Source of the DNA: Streptomyces sp. RKAG290
GTDB lineage: Bacteria; Actinomycetota; Actinomycetes; Streptomycetales; Streptomycetaceae
Length of the DNA stretch: 64,000 nt
Direction: 5' to 3'
Assembly: GCF_023701695.1 (NCBI RefSeq)
Contig: NZ_JAJOZC010000001.1
Coordinates: 2,418,001 to 2,482,000, forward strand
The notes below the pieces were generated by a model. That model saw only the letters and a list, made by a program, of their open reading frames with translations. It was not told where the DNA came from and did not search any database. Shown piece by piece: positions 7,500-15,511 of the stretch. A program made the position numbers and the translations under genes. How positions within the stretch are numbered: the stretch's first letter is position 1; each line of letters starts with the position of its first letter.

Positions 7500-8837
7500 C
7501 TACTTGGCCTCTCGGGTGGCGAGCTGTTCGTCGGACGAGGCGACGCCGAAGGCCTGGGGAATGGGCTGGCTGGCCATGTAGAGGCGATCGGCGATCTTGC
7601 GCGGGAGCGGAAGGTACTGGAACTGGCCGTAGATCCGCCCGTCCGCCGCCATCGGCTGGGGGATGAAGCGGGCCACGCTGACGATGCGGTAGTTGTCACG
7701 TCCGTGCGAGTCGAGGATCGCGATCTCGGTGATCTTTCGACCACCGTCGGCGAACCGGGTGAGCTGGACGATCACGTCGACGGCGCTGTTGATCTGGTCG
7801 TGCAGCGCCTCGAAGGGGATCTTGATTTCCGACATCGACGCCAGGGTCTGCAGACGCATCAGCGCGTCCTCGGCGTTGTTGGCGTGCACGGTCGCGAGGG
7901 AGCCGTCGTGACCGGTCGACATCGCCTGGAGCATGTCGAGCGACTCGCCGCCACGGACCTCACCGACGACGATGCGGTCGGGTCGCATACGAAGGGAGTT
8001 GCGGACCAGGTCGCGGATGCTGATCTGGCCCTTGCCCTCGACGTTCGCCGGGCGGGACTCCAGCCGGATGACGTGGTTCTGCTGGAGCTGGAGCTCGGCG
8101 GAGTCCTCGATGGTGACGATGCGCTCGTTGTCGGGGATCAGCCCGGAGAGCGCGTTGAGCAGGGTCGTCTTGCCGGTGCCGGTGGCGCCGGAGACGATGA
8201 TGTTGAGCTTGGCCTGGACGAGCCCCGAGAGCAGGATCAGCATCTGCTCGTCGAGCGAGCCGAAGTTGATCATCTCCTGAAGGGTGAAGGCCCTCGGGAA
8301 CCGTCGGATGGTGAGCGTGGCGCCGGTCAGGGAGAGCGGCGGGATGATCACGTTGACACGCTCGCCGCTGGGGAGGCGGGCGTCCACCATCGGGTTCGCT
8401 TCGTCCACGCGCCGGTTGACGGTCGACACGATGCGCTCGATGGTCTGCATCAGCTGTTCGTGCGAGCCGAAGCGCATCGGGAGCTGTTCGACCTTGCCGC
8501 TGCGCTCGACGAAGATCTGGTCCGGTCCGTTCACCATGATTTCGGTGATGGACGCGTCTTCGAGAAGCGGTTCCAGGATGCCGAGGCCGAGGGCCTCGTC
8601 GACGACCCGGCGGATCAGCTGTGAGCGCTCGATCGTCGAGAGGACCGGTCCCTCGCGGCTGATGATGTGCCCGAGTACGCGCTCCAGGCGGGCCCGCCTG
8701 TCGGCAGCGGCCAGCGAGGACATCTCCGCGAGGTCGATCTCCTCGAGCAGCTTGGCCCGGTAGGAGGCGACCATGTGGCCGTCCTCCCGCCCCCCACCGT
8801 GCTCCTCGGGGGCGGTGATGCGTGCCCTCAGGCTCAT
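7500..8837 (-). CDS. tadA: TadA/CpaF-family pilus assembly ATPase
   Basis: 445 residues. After a helical N-terminal domain, the type II/IV secretion ATPase core shows Walker A at about 217-224 (SGATGTGKTTLLNALSG), the Asp box (IEDSAELQL), Walker B region (DRIVVGEVRGGE) and His box (GHDGSLATVHANN). CpaF ATPases hydrolyse ATP as hexamers to drive pilin polymerisation and, in Tad systems, possibly retraction. A preserved catalytic core argues that the pilus system is functional. It follows the TadE-like gene by 63 bases. Confidence 0.93.
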   Translation of the reverse strand: MSLRARITAPEEHGGGREDGHMVASYRAKLLEEIDLAEMSSLAAADRRARLERVLGHIISREGPVLSTIERSQLIRRVVDEALGLGILEPLLEDASITEIMVNGPDQIFVERSGKVEQLPMRFGSHEQLMQTIERIVSTVNRRVDEANPMVDARLPSGERVNVIIPPLSLTGATLTIRRFPRAFTLQEMINFGSLDEQMLILLSGLVQAKLNIIVSGATGTGKTTLLNALSGLIPDNERIVTIEDSAELQLQQNHVIRLESRPANVEGKGQISIRDLVRNSLRMRPDRIVVGEVRGGESLDMLQAMSTGHDGSLATVHANNAEDALMRLQTLASMSEIKIPFEALHDQINSAVDVIVQLTRFADGGRKITEIAILDSHGRDNYRIVSVARFIPQPMAADGRIYGQFQYLPLPRKIADRLYMASQPIPQAFGVASSDEQLATREAK

Positions 8838-8900
8838 TTTGCTGACTCCTAGGTCCGGCTTGCGGGTGGTGCGGTGCGGGGGCGAGGGAGGGAGGACTCG

Positions 8901-9281
8901 TCAGTCGAGGGGCATGGTGGACCTGCGGGTGGCAGTGCCGAAGTCGTCGATCCACGGAATGATCGACGGGATCTTGACCTTGACGGTGTACGTCACGGTG
9001 TCGTCCCCGTACGCCGGGGGTTCGAAGTGGGCGTTGTCGTTCTTGGAGATCCACTCGCTCATGGCCCGCTGGCCTGCCAGCGTCGGTGGGATGTCCGGGC
9101 GTTCGTGGCTGGCTGTGCGCGCTGCCGCCCGGACGCCGGTGCCTGCCTGATTGACCGCGTACGCCGCGATGCCCAGCTGGATGGCGCAGAGTCCGACCAG
9201 GAGCAGCAGGGGGATGAACCCCATGTACTCGAAGGCGACCTGGCCGCGGTCGCGGGCGGACCTTCGCTTGTTCCCGGTCAT
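8901..9281 (-). CDS. TadE-like minor pseudopilin (second copy)
   Basis: 126 residues from the ATG at 9281, two bases after the stop of the preceding TadE-like gene. The leader ends in ARDRG and is followed by QVAFEYMGFIPLLLLVGL, so it has the same Gly/Glu+5 prepilin-peptidase site as the Flp pilin. The helix leads into AVNQAGTGVRAAARTAS and a small extracytoplasmic domain ending near DFGTATRRSTMPLD. TadE-like pseudopilins prime or cap Flp fibres. Longer readings upstream overlap the neighbour and are rejected. Confidence 0.82.
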   Translation of the reverse strand: MTGNKRRSARDRGQVAFEYMGFIPLLLLVGLCAIQLGIAAYAVNQAGTGVRAAARTASHERPDIPPTLAGQRAMSEWISKNDNAHFEPPAYGDDTVTYTVKVKIPSIIPWIDDFGTATRRSTMPLD

Positions 9282-9283
9282 GG

Positions 9284-9691
9284 TCAGCCCTCCTTCGCCG
9301 AGGCGGCTTCGCCGGTGATCGTCGGGCCCCAGTCGAGGACGCCGGGTACCAGGACGGGTACGGCCAGGTGGACCTTGACCCTGTACAGGCCAGGCTCGTT
9401 CCCGCTGTTGCAATCGATGTCGTCGGTCTGCCAGGCGTCCGGCAGGTCCTTGTTCGCCGCCTGCTCGCAGGCGGCGTCTGGGTTCCACTGCGACCCGTTC
9501 CCCGCCCGCGCCGCCACGTCCGCCGCGTTGCCGGCCAGGCTGAACGTGTAGCCGATCAGCGCGCACTGCCAGAGCGCGATGAGCAGCAGGATGATCAGGG
9601 GCGTCACCCCGACGAATTCGATCGCGGTCTGTCCGCGGTCGCGGTCACGCTTCCTGCCTATGCCTGCTTCCGCCATCTCCATGGTTGCCAT
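9284..9691 (-). CDS. TadE-like minor pseudopilin
   Basis: 135 residues with a basic leader (GRKRDRDRG) then QTAIEFVGVTPLIILLLIALW, again Gly then Glu at +5, the class IVb pseudopilin site. The helix is followed by AGNAADVAARAGNG, typical of TadE, and a periplasm-side domain with several cysteines (DAACEQ, DDIDCNSG) that may form a disulfide. It is 16 bases after the TadZ-like gene and two bases before the second TadE-like gene. Two adjacent, divergent TadE copies are the usual complement in Streptomyces Tad loci. Confidence 0.85.
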   Translation of the reverse strand: MATMEMAEAGIGRKRDRDRGQTAIEFVGVTPLIILLLIALWQCALIGYTFSLAGNAADVAARAGNGSQWNPDAACEQAANKDLPDAWQTDDIDCNSGNEPGLYRVKVHLAVPVLVPGVLDWGPTITGEAASAKEG

Positions 9692-9707
9692 GGATCAACC
9701 TGCCCCC

Positions 9708-10979
9708 TCAGTCGGTCTTGCCACGGCCCGCGGAGTCGCCCCGTCTGCGTGGGCGGCCGATCGAGCCTCGGTCGTTTCGGAACTTCGCGCCGCTCGCGGC
9801 GCTGTCCGGCGCCTTCACCAGACCGAGCTCGCCCGCCAGGGCCCAGAGCGCCTGTTTGACGACGCTCTTCGATTCGAGTTCGTGCATGCGTCCCGCGTCG
9901 ACGGCACCCTGAAGTTCCTTGAAGTTAGCGGGAATTGCCGTGCCCGCGATCCGGGTTCCGGTGATTTTCTGGATCAGCGGAGGCTGGATCTCGGTGTTGC
10001 GGTTGTAGCGGTTGACGAGGGTCGTCGTCTCCTCCGCCTTGCGGATCTGGAGCCGGTCCCACATGCGCACGAGGCGCTTCGCACCGCGTACCGCGACCAC
10101 ATCCGGTGTCGTGACCAGCAGCGCGATGTCGGCCATCTCGATCGCCGCGGCATTGGCGCCGTTCATCTGGCTGCCGCCGTCGATGACCACGATGTCGTAG
10201 CGCGAGCGCAGCGCGCTGACGATCTGCCGGGCTGCCCGGTCGCTCACCTCCTCGCCCCGTTCGCCCTCGCCGGGCGCCAGCAGCAGGGCAAGCCCGCTGG
10301 TGTGGCTGAACACGGCGTCTGACAGCACACGGGGCGAGATGTCGCTGATCGCCGCCAGGTCGACGATGGAACGGCGGAACTGCACGTCCAGGTACGAGGC
10401 GATGTCCCCGGACTGCAGGTCCATGTCGACGAGTGCGACGGTCCGGCCGGAGGCCTGGGCCGCCAGGGCGAGCTGGACCGCTGTGACGGTGGCGCCCACT
10501 CCGCCCTTGGCCCCGCTGACGGTGAGGACCGTGCCGCCGGGCCCGGTGAAGACATCGCCGCTCGCACCCAGGTGGCGGCGTACGCCGACCGACCACTGAG
10601 CGGCGGACTGGACCCGGTTGGCCAGCTCCTCGTACCCCAGCGGCAGCGTGACCAGGCCACGGGCTCCGGAGTCCATCGCGGCGGAGAACAGGACCGGGCT
10701 CGCATCAGCGGTGATGAGCACGACCCCGACGGCGGGGAAGCGCAGGGATACCTCCCGGATCAGTTCCAGGGCCGGCACCGGACCGATCCGCTCGTGAACC
10801 AGCACGACTTCGGGCAGCTCGTCGAGCGACTCACTCGCGAGGCGCGCGAGCGTGTCGATGAGCTGTGTCGAGTCGCCGACCGGAGCGGCCGGCTCCGCGT
10901 CGGGGAGCTGGCTGAGCAGGGTGGTGACGGATCTGGAAGCGTCGGCGTCACCGACGGCCGGGAGGATCCTCGTGGTCAT
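9708..10979 (-). CDS. tadZ: TadZ/CpaE-like ATPase (ParA/MinD superfamily)
   Basis: 423 residues. The N-terminal third resembles a degenerate receiver domain (LPEVVLVHERIGPVPALELI). The ATPase domain carries a deviant Walker A, SGAKGGVGATVTA, with the signature Lys but Ala in place of the P-loop Lys, as in many CpaE/TadZ proteins, then VALVDMDLQSGDIASYL (Walker A' region) and YDIVVIDGG. These proteins place the Tad machine at a defined site of the cell. The stop lies 17 bases upstream of the TadE-like gene and the start 7 bases from cpaB, so it is an operon member. Confidence 0.88.
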   Translation of the reverse strand: MTTRILPAVGDADASRSVTTLLSQLPDAEPAAPVGDSTQLIDTLARLASESLDELPEVVLVHERIGPVPALELIREVSLRFPAVGVVLITADASPVLFSAAMDSGARGLVTLPLGYEELANRVQSAAQWSVGVRRHLGASGDVFTGPGGTVLTVSGAKGGVGATVTAVQLALAAQASGRTVALVDMDLQSGDIASYLDVQFRRSIVDLAAISDISPRVLSDAVFSHTSGLALLLAPGEGERGEEVSDRAARQIVSALRSRYDIVVIDGGSQMNGANAAAIEMADIALLVTTPDVVAVRGAKRLVRMWDRLQIRKAEETTTLVNRYNRNTEIQPPLIQKITGTRIAGTAIPANFKELQGAVDAGRMHELESKSVVKQALWALAGELGLVKAPDSAASGAKFRNDRGSIGRPRRRGDSAGRGKTD

Positions 10980-10986
10980 CCAATCC

Positions 10987-11694
10987 TCACTTGTCCTTGT
11001 CGAGCGTGTAGGTGCGGTCGCCCGGACGGATGGAGCTGTCGCTGCCGGAGGCGATGAGCGCGAGACGTACGTGCTCCGCGAACGACTCCGCGTACGCGAT
11101 GCGCTGGGTGTCGAGCGTGTTGAGGGCGAAGGTGATCGGTACGGCCTCGGTGCCCTGGGCGGTCTTGTTGTCCCGGCCCGGTTCCAGTGCGGTCAGCTTG
11201 CCGACGTCGAGGACCTTCGCGTTGGAGACGATGACCTTCGACTGCGCCGCCTCGCCCTGGCTCTCGCCTGCGAAGGTCGCGTAGATGTTGACCGTGGCAC
11301 CAGGGGTGATCTTGCCCGCGACGCCGGTCGCGGCGTCGATCATGATCGCGATCTCCTGCTCACCGGGCTGCAGGGCCGGGCGCGTCTCCATCATGTCGGA
11401 CTGGAGGAGCGAGCCCTGCTTGAGGTTGGTGAGGGCGATCTTGCCGTTGACCTCGGAGAGGTCCGTCACGGCGTTGGCCGAGAGCCAGCGTTTCGGCATG
11501 GTGGTCTTCTCGAACTGCTCGCTCCGCAGGGCGGTATAAGGCGCGATGTTCGTCTTCACCTTGTAGGCCGAGACCTCGGGCCCGACCTTCGAGTTGACGT
11601 CGCTGATCACCGAGAGCACCCCGGCGAAGGCACCGAAGGCGCACAGGACCGAGAGGAGCAGGAGTATCACGCCGCGGCGCTGGCGGGAGTTCAT
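10987..11694 (-). CDS. cpaB: CpaB/RcpC-family Flp pilus assembly protein
   Basis: 235 residues from the ATG at 11694. The N-terminus RQRRGVILLLLSVLCAFGAFAG is a membrane anchor. The rest is a SAF-like domain (YKVKTNIAPYTALRSEQ, LTNLKQGSLLQSDM) followed by the RcpC domain (AIMIDAATGVAGKITPGATVNIYATF). CpaB/RcpC proteins sit in the envelope between the platform and the cell surface. SAF domains can bind carbohydrate, so contact with peptidoglycan is plausible. It is the first gene of the tight part of the run. The 149 bases before it separate it from the zinc-motif protein. Confidence 0.87.
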   Translation of the reverse strand: MNSRQRRGVILLLLSVLCAFGAFAGVLSVISDVNSKVGPEVSAYKVKTNIAPYTALRSEQFEKTTMPKRWLSANAVTDLSEVNGKIALTNLKQGSLLQSDMMETRPALQPGEQEIAIMIDAATGVAGKITPGATVNIYATFAGESQGEAAQSKVIVSNAKVLDVGKLTALEPGRDNKTAQGTEAVPITFALNTLDTQRIAYAESFAEHVRLALIASGSDSSIRPGDRTYTLDKDK

Positions 11695-11843
11695 GGCCGG
11701 ACAACCTCGTTCGGGTCGGATGCGTGGGCAACGGACAGAGGAATGTATGGGGGGCTGATGCCTGGGGAGCGGGCTGAGCCGGGTGTGTGGCGGGGACGGC
11801 GCCCGGGCCACCGGTGCTTCCGCGGAGGAGGAATCCGCGGTTG

Positions 11844-12728
11844 CTACGACCGTGGCGGTGCAGGCGCTCCATGGTTCAGGACACCGGTGGGCGGCATTCG
11901 GTTCTCGGGAGCGGGAAGCGGGGAGGAACAGAATCCGCAACGATCACCGATGAGCTCCATTCCGCACCAGTGACAGGTCTCGCGCCTTACTGAGGACACG
12001 AGTTGGTACAGGACGGAGATATCCGGAAGGAACGCGGCGAATTCGATCAACTTGCCGGTTCCCCACCACCGGGCGGACTCGGCGGGAAGCGTTGCCTCCT
12101 GGATGGCCTGGACCTTCCAGGAGGGCGCCAGGGTCTGCTGTACCCATTCGGACTGCAGCTGGCCCTTGGCGACCATCAGGTGCGTGCCGAACTCGGGGCC
12201 GGCCAGCGGCTCCGCCGCCGGGCCGACCTTGACGAGCTGGGCGTTGGGTCCCGCGAGCACGGCGAACTGGGAGCCGGGCACCCAGGACTTCGCGTGCGTC
12301 TTCAGGCTGACGGGTACGCGGTCGAGTTTGGTGACCGAGTTCAGCAGGGCGCCCGCATGGATGTAGTGGGACAGAAGCCGCGCGGAGGAGGCCACCACTC
12401 CCGGGCTGAAGTCGCAGATGGAGAGCTGACGCAGCTGCCTGACCAGAACGGCGACGCCCAGTGGCGGCAGATCAACCTTGAGCAGCGCGATGCGGTCGCT
12501 CTCCAGCACGGAGCGGACGGCGTGCAGCCGCCGCTCGTGCGCGGGCGCGATGCCCGTCGGGTACACGGCGATCACGTATCCGTGCTGCTCCAGCAGCAGA
12601 TGCATGTCGCCGATCGCCAGGTCCATCGCCTGGGCATCAGGGGCCTGCAGCAGGGCCGCTGTCGGCGTCTGCTGATCGGTCGGCGGTAGGACCAGATCAG
12701 CGCTGGTCACTGCTATTGCGGTCGGCAC
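11844..12728 (-). CDS. Hypothetical protein with C-terminal zinc-ribbon motif, upstream of the Tad genes
   Basis: 294 residues, no signal peptide and no membrane helix, so cytoplasmic. Most of it is alpha/beta sequence I cannot assign. Residues about 50-130 (VIAVYPTGIAPAHERRL, SICDFSPGVVASSARLLSHY) could be a nucleotide- or protein-binding fold. The C-terminus has CHWCGMELIGDRCGFC, a CxxC-x7-CxxC zinc ribbon, followed by a Pro-rich tail. It reads in the same direction as the pilus genes and starts at the large 5' intergenic region, so it may be the first gene of the locus. A regulatory or assembly role is inferred from position alone. Confidence 0.7.
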   Translation of the reverse strand: MPTAIAVTSADLVLPPTDQQTPTAALLQAPDAQAMDLAIGDMHLLLEQHGYVIAVYPTGIAPAHERRLHAVRSVLESDRIALLKVDLPPLGVAVLVRQLRQLSICDFSPGVVASSARLLSHYIHAGALLNSVTKLDRVPVSLKTHAKSWVPGSQFAVLAGPNAQLVKVGPAAEPLAGPEFGTHLMVAKGQLQSEWVQQTLAPSWKVQAIQEATLPAESARWWGTGKLIEFAAFLPDISVLYQLVSSVRRETCHWCGMELIGDRCGFCSSPLPAPENRMPPTGVLNHGAPAPPRS

Positions 12729-13390
12729 GCTGTTCCCCGTTCGGCTCCGGCCGGCGTCGTCCTGACGTCGGCCGCAATCGCTCCTGCTCCGTGCTTCTGC
12801 TTCAGCACTTTAACCGCGTCCTACACGGCAGAGAACACCTGCCGGAACCCGATACCGCAACGCCCTTGCAACAGCCACACACAACTCGCGTACGAAATCG
12901 GACCAAACCGAAAGTTGTTAACTTCTGCACCACTGCGGAGTGTTACCGGCAGCCATTCCCATTTCCGGTCGTCGGAATTCATTTGCGCACGTCACTGCGG
13001 ATTCTTCGCACGTTCGTGCCAGGTCGCGGTGGCCGAAAATCGTCACTGTCCGACCATGCTGCCCACATCACCCGTGAGTGGGTACCCCCTGTCGACTGCC
13101 GGCCGTCACCCGCCCGAGAGTGCCGCGCGTGCGTGACATGCAGAGCGTGCGCAGGTAACGCGCAGGCCACACAGGAACCACCCCCACCCCCGCGCACCTG
13201 CCGCGCCGGCCGGTCCGATCGGCGCATCCAGCGGCGAGGCCTCCGCAACCCGTACCTGCCAGAGGTCTTGACAACTTGATTGGTCTGGACCAGTTTATCG
13301 GCCAAGCGGTGGCCACCGTTCCTCGATTCCACACTCCCGACATCCCCGTGTCGCTCCCCCGCCATCCCCAACTCCCCACGGAGGCAGCAA
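12729..13390. other. Divergent intergenic region between the Tad locus and the chitinase gene
   Basis: About 660 bases without a supportable gene on either strand. The part near 12800-12980 is AT-richer than the surroundings and should hold the minus-strand promoter of the Tad locus. The right end holds the chitinase promoter and a DasR-type operator, described separately. No RNA gene was recognised. Confidence 0.6.
13268..13294 (+). promoter_or_regulatory. Chitinase promoter with DasR-responsive element (dre)
   Basis: A consensus -35 (TTGACA, 13268-13273) is followed at 13279-13294 by ATTGGTCTGGACCAGT. This 16-mer matches the dre consensus (A-C/G-TGGTCTAGACCA-G/C-T) at nearly every position and lies in the spacer or -10 zone. 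DasR is the GntR-family repressor released by glucosamine-6-phosphate that controls chitinase and GlcNAc genes in Streptomyces. Binding here would block RNA polymerase directly. DasR itself is not encoded in the window. Confidence 0.88.
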
Positions 13391-15115
13391 GTGGAACGTT
13401 CCCCCGTAACCAGCCGCAGAGGACGCCGCTCCCGCCGGCGGCTGGGCGCCGCCGTGGCCGTCGTCGCCGCGGGCGCCCTGAGCGTCACCGGTCTCGTCAG
13501 CAGCGCGGAGGCCGCCGACGTCAACGTCGCCAAGAACGCGGGCTTCGAGTCCGGCCTCGCGAACTGGACGTGTTCCGGCGGCTCCGGCACCACGGTGTCC
13601 TCCCCCGTGCACAGCGGCACCTCGGCGCTCAAGGCGACGCCGGCCGGGCAGGACAACGCCCAGTGCACGCAGACCGTGGCCGTGAAGCCGAACTCGACGT
13701 ACGCGCTCAGCTCCTGGGTCCAGGGCAGTTACGCCTACCTGGGCGTCAGCGGAACCGGCACCACCGACGTGTCCACCTGGACCCCCGGATCCAGCAGCTG
13801 GTCCCAGCTCTCGACCAGCTTCAAGACCGGGGCGAGCACCACCTCGGTCACCGTGTACACGCACGGCTGGTACGGACAGGCCGCCTACCTCGTCGACGAC
13901 CTCTCGGTCAGCGGCCCCGACGGCGGCGGCGGTACCGACCCCGCGCCGACGGTCCCCGCGGCCCCGGCCGGTCTCGCGGTCGGTGCGGCCACGCCCTCCT
14001 CCGTCGCCCTGTCCTGGAACGCGGTGTCCGGCGCGACCGGCTACACCGTCTACAAGGACGGCGCGAAGGCCACCACCTCCACCAGCAACTCGGCCACCGT
14101 CACCGGCCTCACGGCCAACACCGCGTACCAGTTCACGGTGACCGCCACCAACGCGGCCGGTGAGTCCGTCAAGTCCGCCTCCGTCAGCGGGCGCACGACC
14201 ACGTCGGGCAGCCAGAACCCCGGCACCTCGGTGCCCAAGCACGCGGTCACCGGCTACTGGCAGAACTTCAACAACGGCGCGACCGTCCAGAAGCTCAGCG
14301 ACGTGCCCGCGAACTACGACATCATCGCGGTCTCCTTCGCCGACGCCACCACCACGCCGGGCGCGGTCACCTTCAACCTGGACTCGGCGGGGCTGAACGG
14401 CTACACCGTCGACCAGTTCAAGGCCGACATCAAGGCGAAGCAGGCGGCCGGCAAGAACGTCATCATCTCGGTCGGCGGCGAGAAGGGCTCGGTCTCGGTC
14501 AACAGCGACGCGTCCGCGACCAACTTCGCCAACTCCCTCTACTCGCTCATCCAGGAGTACGGCTTCAACGGGGTCGACATCGACCTGGAGAACGGCCTCA
14601 ACTCCACGTACATGACGAAGGCGCTGCGCTCGCTGTCGCAGAAGGCGGGCTCCGGTCTCGTCATCACGATGGCGCCCCAGACCATCGACATGCAGTCCAC
14701 CTCGGGTGAGTACTTCAAGACGGCGCTCGGCATCAAGGACATCCTGACCGTCGTCAACATGCAGTACTACAACAGCGGTTCGATGCTCGGCTGCGACGGC
14801 AAGGTCTACTCGCAGGGTTCGGTGGACTTCCTCACCGCGCTCGCCTGCATCCAGCTGGAGGGCGGCCTCGACCCGTCACAGGTCGGCCTCGGTGTCCCCG
14901 CCTCCGCCAGTGGCGCGGGCAGCGGCTATGTGGCGCCCTCGGTCGTGAACGCGGCCCTGGACTGCCTGGCCGCCGGCACGAACTGCGGCTCCTTCAAGCC
15001 CGCGAAGACCTACCCCGGCATCCGCGGCGCGATGACCTGGTCGACCAACTGGGACGCCAAGTCGGGCAACGCCTGGTCGAACGCGGTCGGCCCGCACGTC
15101 CACGGCCTGTCGTAA
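13391..15115 (+). CDS. Secreted chitinase: signal peptide, CBM, fibronectin III, GH18
   Basis: 574 residues from the GTG at 13391, with GGAGG six bases upstream. Upstream in-frame ATGs fall at the dre operator and are rejected. A twin-Arg-rich signal peptide (SRRGRRSRRRLGAAVAVV, cleavage near AEA-AD at about 41) is followed by a jelly-roll carbohydrate-binding module (about 45-180, NAGFESGLANW), a Gly hinge, a fibronectin III domain (about 188-270) and a GH18 barrel (about 285-574). The catalytic motif reads NGVDIDLEN with the acid Glu at about 400. The first Asp of the usual DxxDxDxE is Asn. The order matches the ChiC/Chi63 type of Streptomyces chitinase. It hydrolyses extracellular chitin and is probably DasR-regulated. 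Confidence 0.93.
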   Translation: MERSPVTSRRGRRSRRRLGAAVAVVAAGALSVTGLVSSAEAADVNVAKNAGFESGLANWTCSGGSGTTVSSPVHSGTSALKATPAGQDNAQCTQTVAVKPNSTYALSSWVQGSYAYLGVSGTGTTDVSTWTPGSSSWSQLSTSFKTGASTTSVTVYTHGWYGQAAYLVDDLSVSGPDGGGGTDPAPTVPAAPAGLAVGAATPSSVALSWNAVSGATGYTVYKDGAKATTSTSNSATVTGLTANTAYQFTVTATNAAGESVKSASVSGRTTTSGSQNPGTSVPKHAVTGYWQNFNNGATVQKLSDVPANYDIIAVSFADATTTPGAVTFNLDSAGLNGYTVDQFKADIKAKQAAGKNVIISVGGEKGSVSVNSDASATNFANSLYSLIQEYGFNGVDIDLENGLNSTYMTKALRSLSQKAGSGLVITMAPQTIDMQSTSGEYFKTALGIKDILTVVNMQYYNSGSMLGCDGKVYSQGSVDFLTALACIQLEGGLDPSQVGLGVPASASGAGSGYVAPSVVNAALDCLAAGTNCGSFKPAKTYPGIRGAMTWSTNWDAKSGNAWSNAVGPHVHGLS

Positions 15116-15157
15116 CCGTCCACCGTCCCCGTTCGGCATCCGTTCGGCATCCATGAC

Positions 15158-15191
15158 CAGCAGCGCCGCCGCTCCCCCGGCGGCGCTGCTG
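15158..15191 (+). terminator. Chitinase terminator
   Basis: A perfect 13-bp stem (15158-15170 with 15179-15191, CAGCAGCGCCGCC arm) and an 8-nt loop lie 43 bases after the chitinase stop. Confidence 0.8.
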
Positions 15192-15363
15192 CATGTCAGG
15201 CGCCTGATCCGACCTGACACCGGGACCTCACCGGCTACTACAAGGAGCCTTCCGCGGGCACTCGTTGGACCTGCCCGGCGGGCCGGGGAGAGAAATTCCG
15301 GTACTGGCAGGGTGGACAGCGGCAAGAGCGTCATCTGTGCGGTCAGGTCCTGATGAGCACAGG

Positions 15364-15395
15364 ACCGCCCGGCGAGGTGTACCTCGCCGGGCGGT
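15364..15395. terminator. Long palindromic hairpin between chitinase and gntP
   Basis: ACCGCCCGGCGAGGT and its exact complement form a 15-bp arm pair with only GT between (effective loop TGTA). It lies between convergent genes and can act as a terminator for gntP on the minus strand. Confidence 0.7.
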
Positions 15396-15433
15396 GCCGA
15401 TCTGCGGGAGTGCCGCACGTCCGAGCAGGCCCT

Positions 15434-15511
15434 GGGGCCTTTCGGGTGGATCGGGCCGGATCAGGGAGCGGCGCCAGGCCCCGCGAGCCCGGCATGATCC
15501 AGACGAGAGGC
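15434..15511. repeat. Dispersed intergenic repeat, copy 1 (abuts gntP stop codon)
   Basis: The segment ending at the gntP stop codon contains CGCGAGCCCGGCATGATCC and flanking sequence also found at 63806-63890, where it abuts the stop of the hutH-like gene. The outer ends are imperfect inverted repeats (CTTTCGGGTGGATC against GATCCAGACGAGAGG). A folded 3'-UTR element is likely. Confidence 0.65.

Noticed and set aside
13280..13390. Earlier chitinase start at 13280
   Set aside because: It begins at the dre operator and adds non-signal sequence; the GTG at 13391 has GGAGG and a proper signal peptide.
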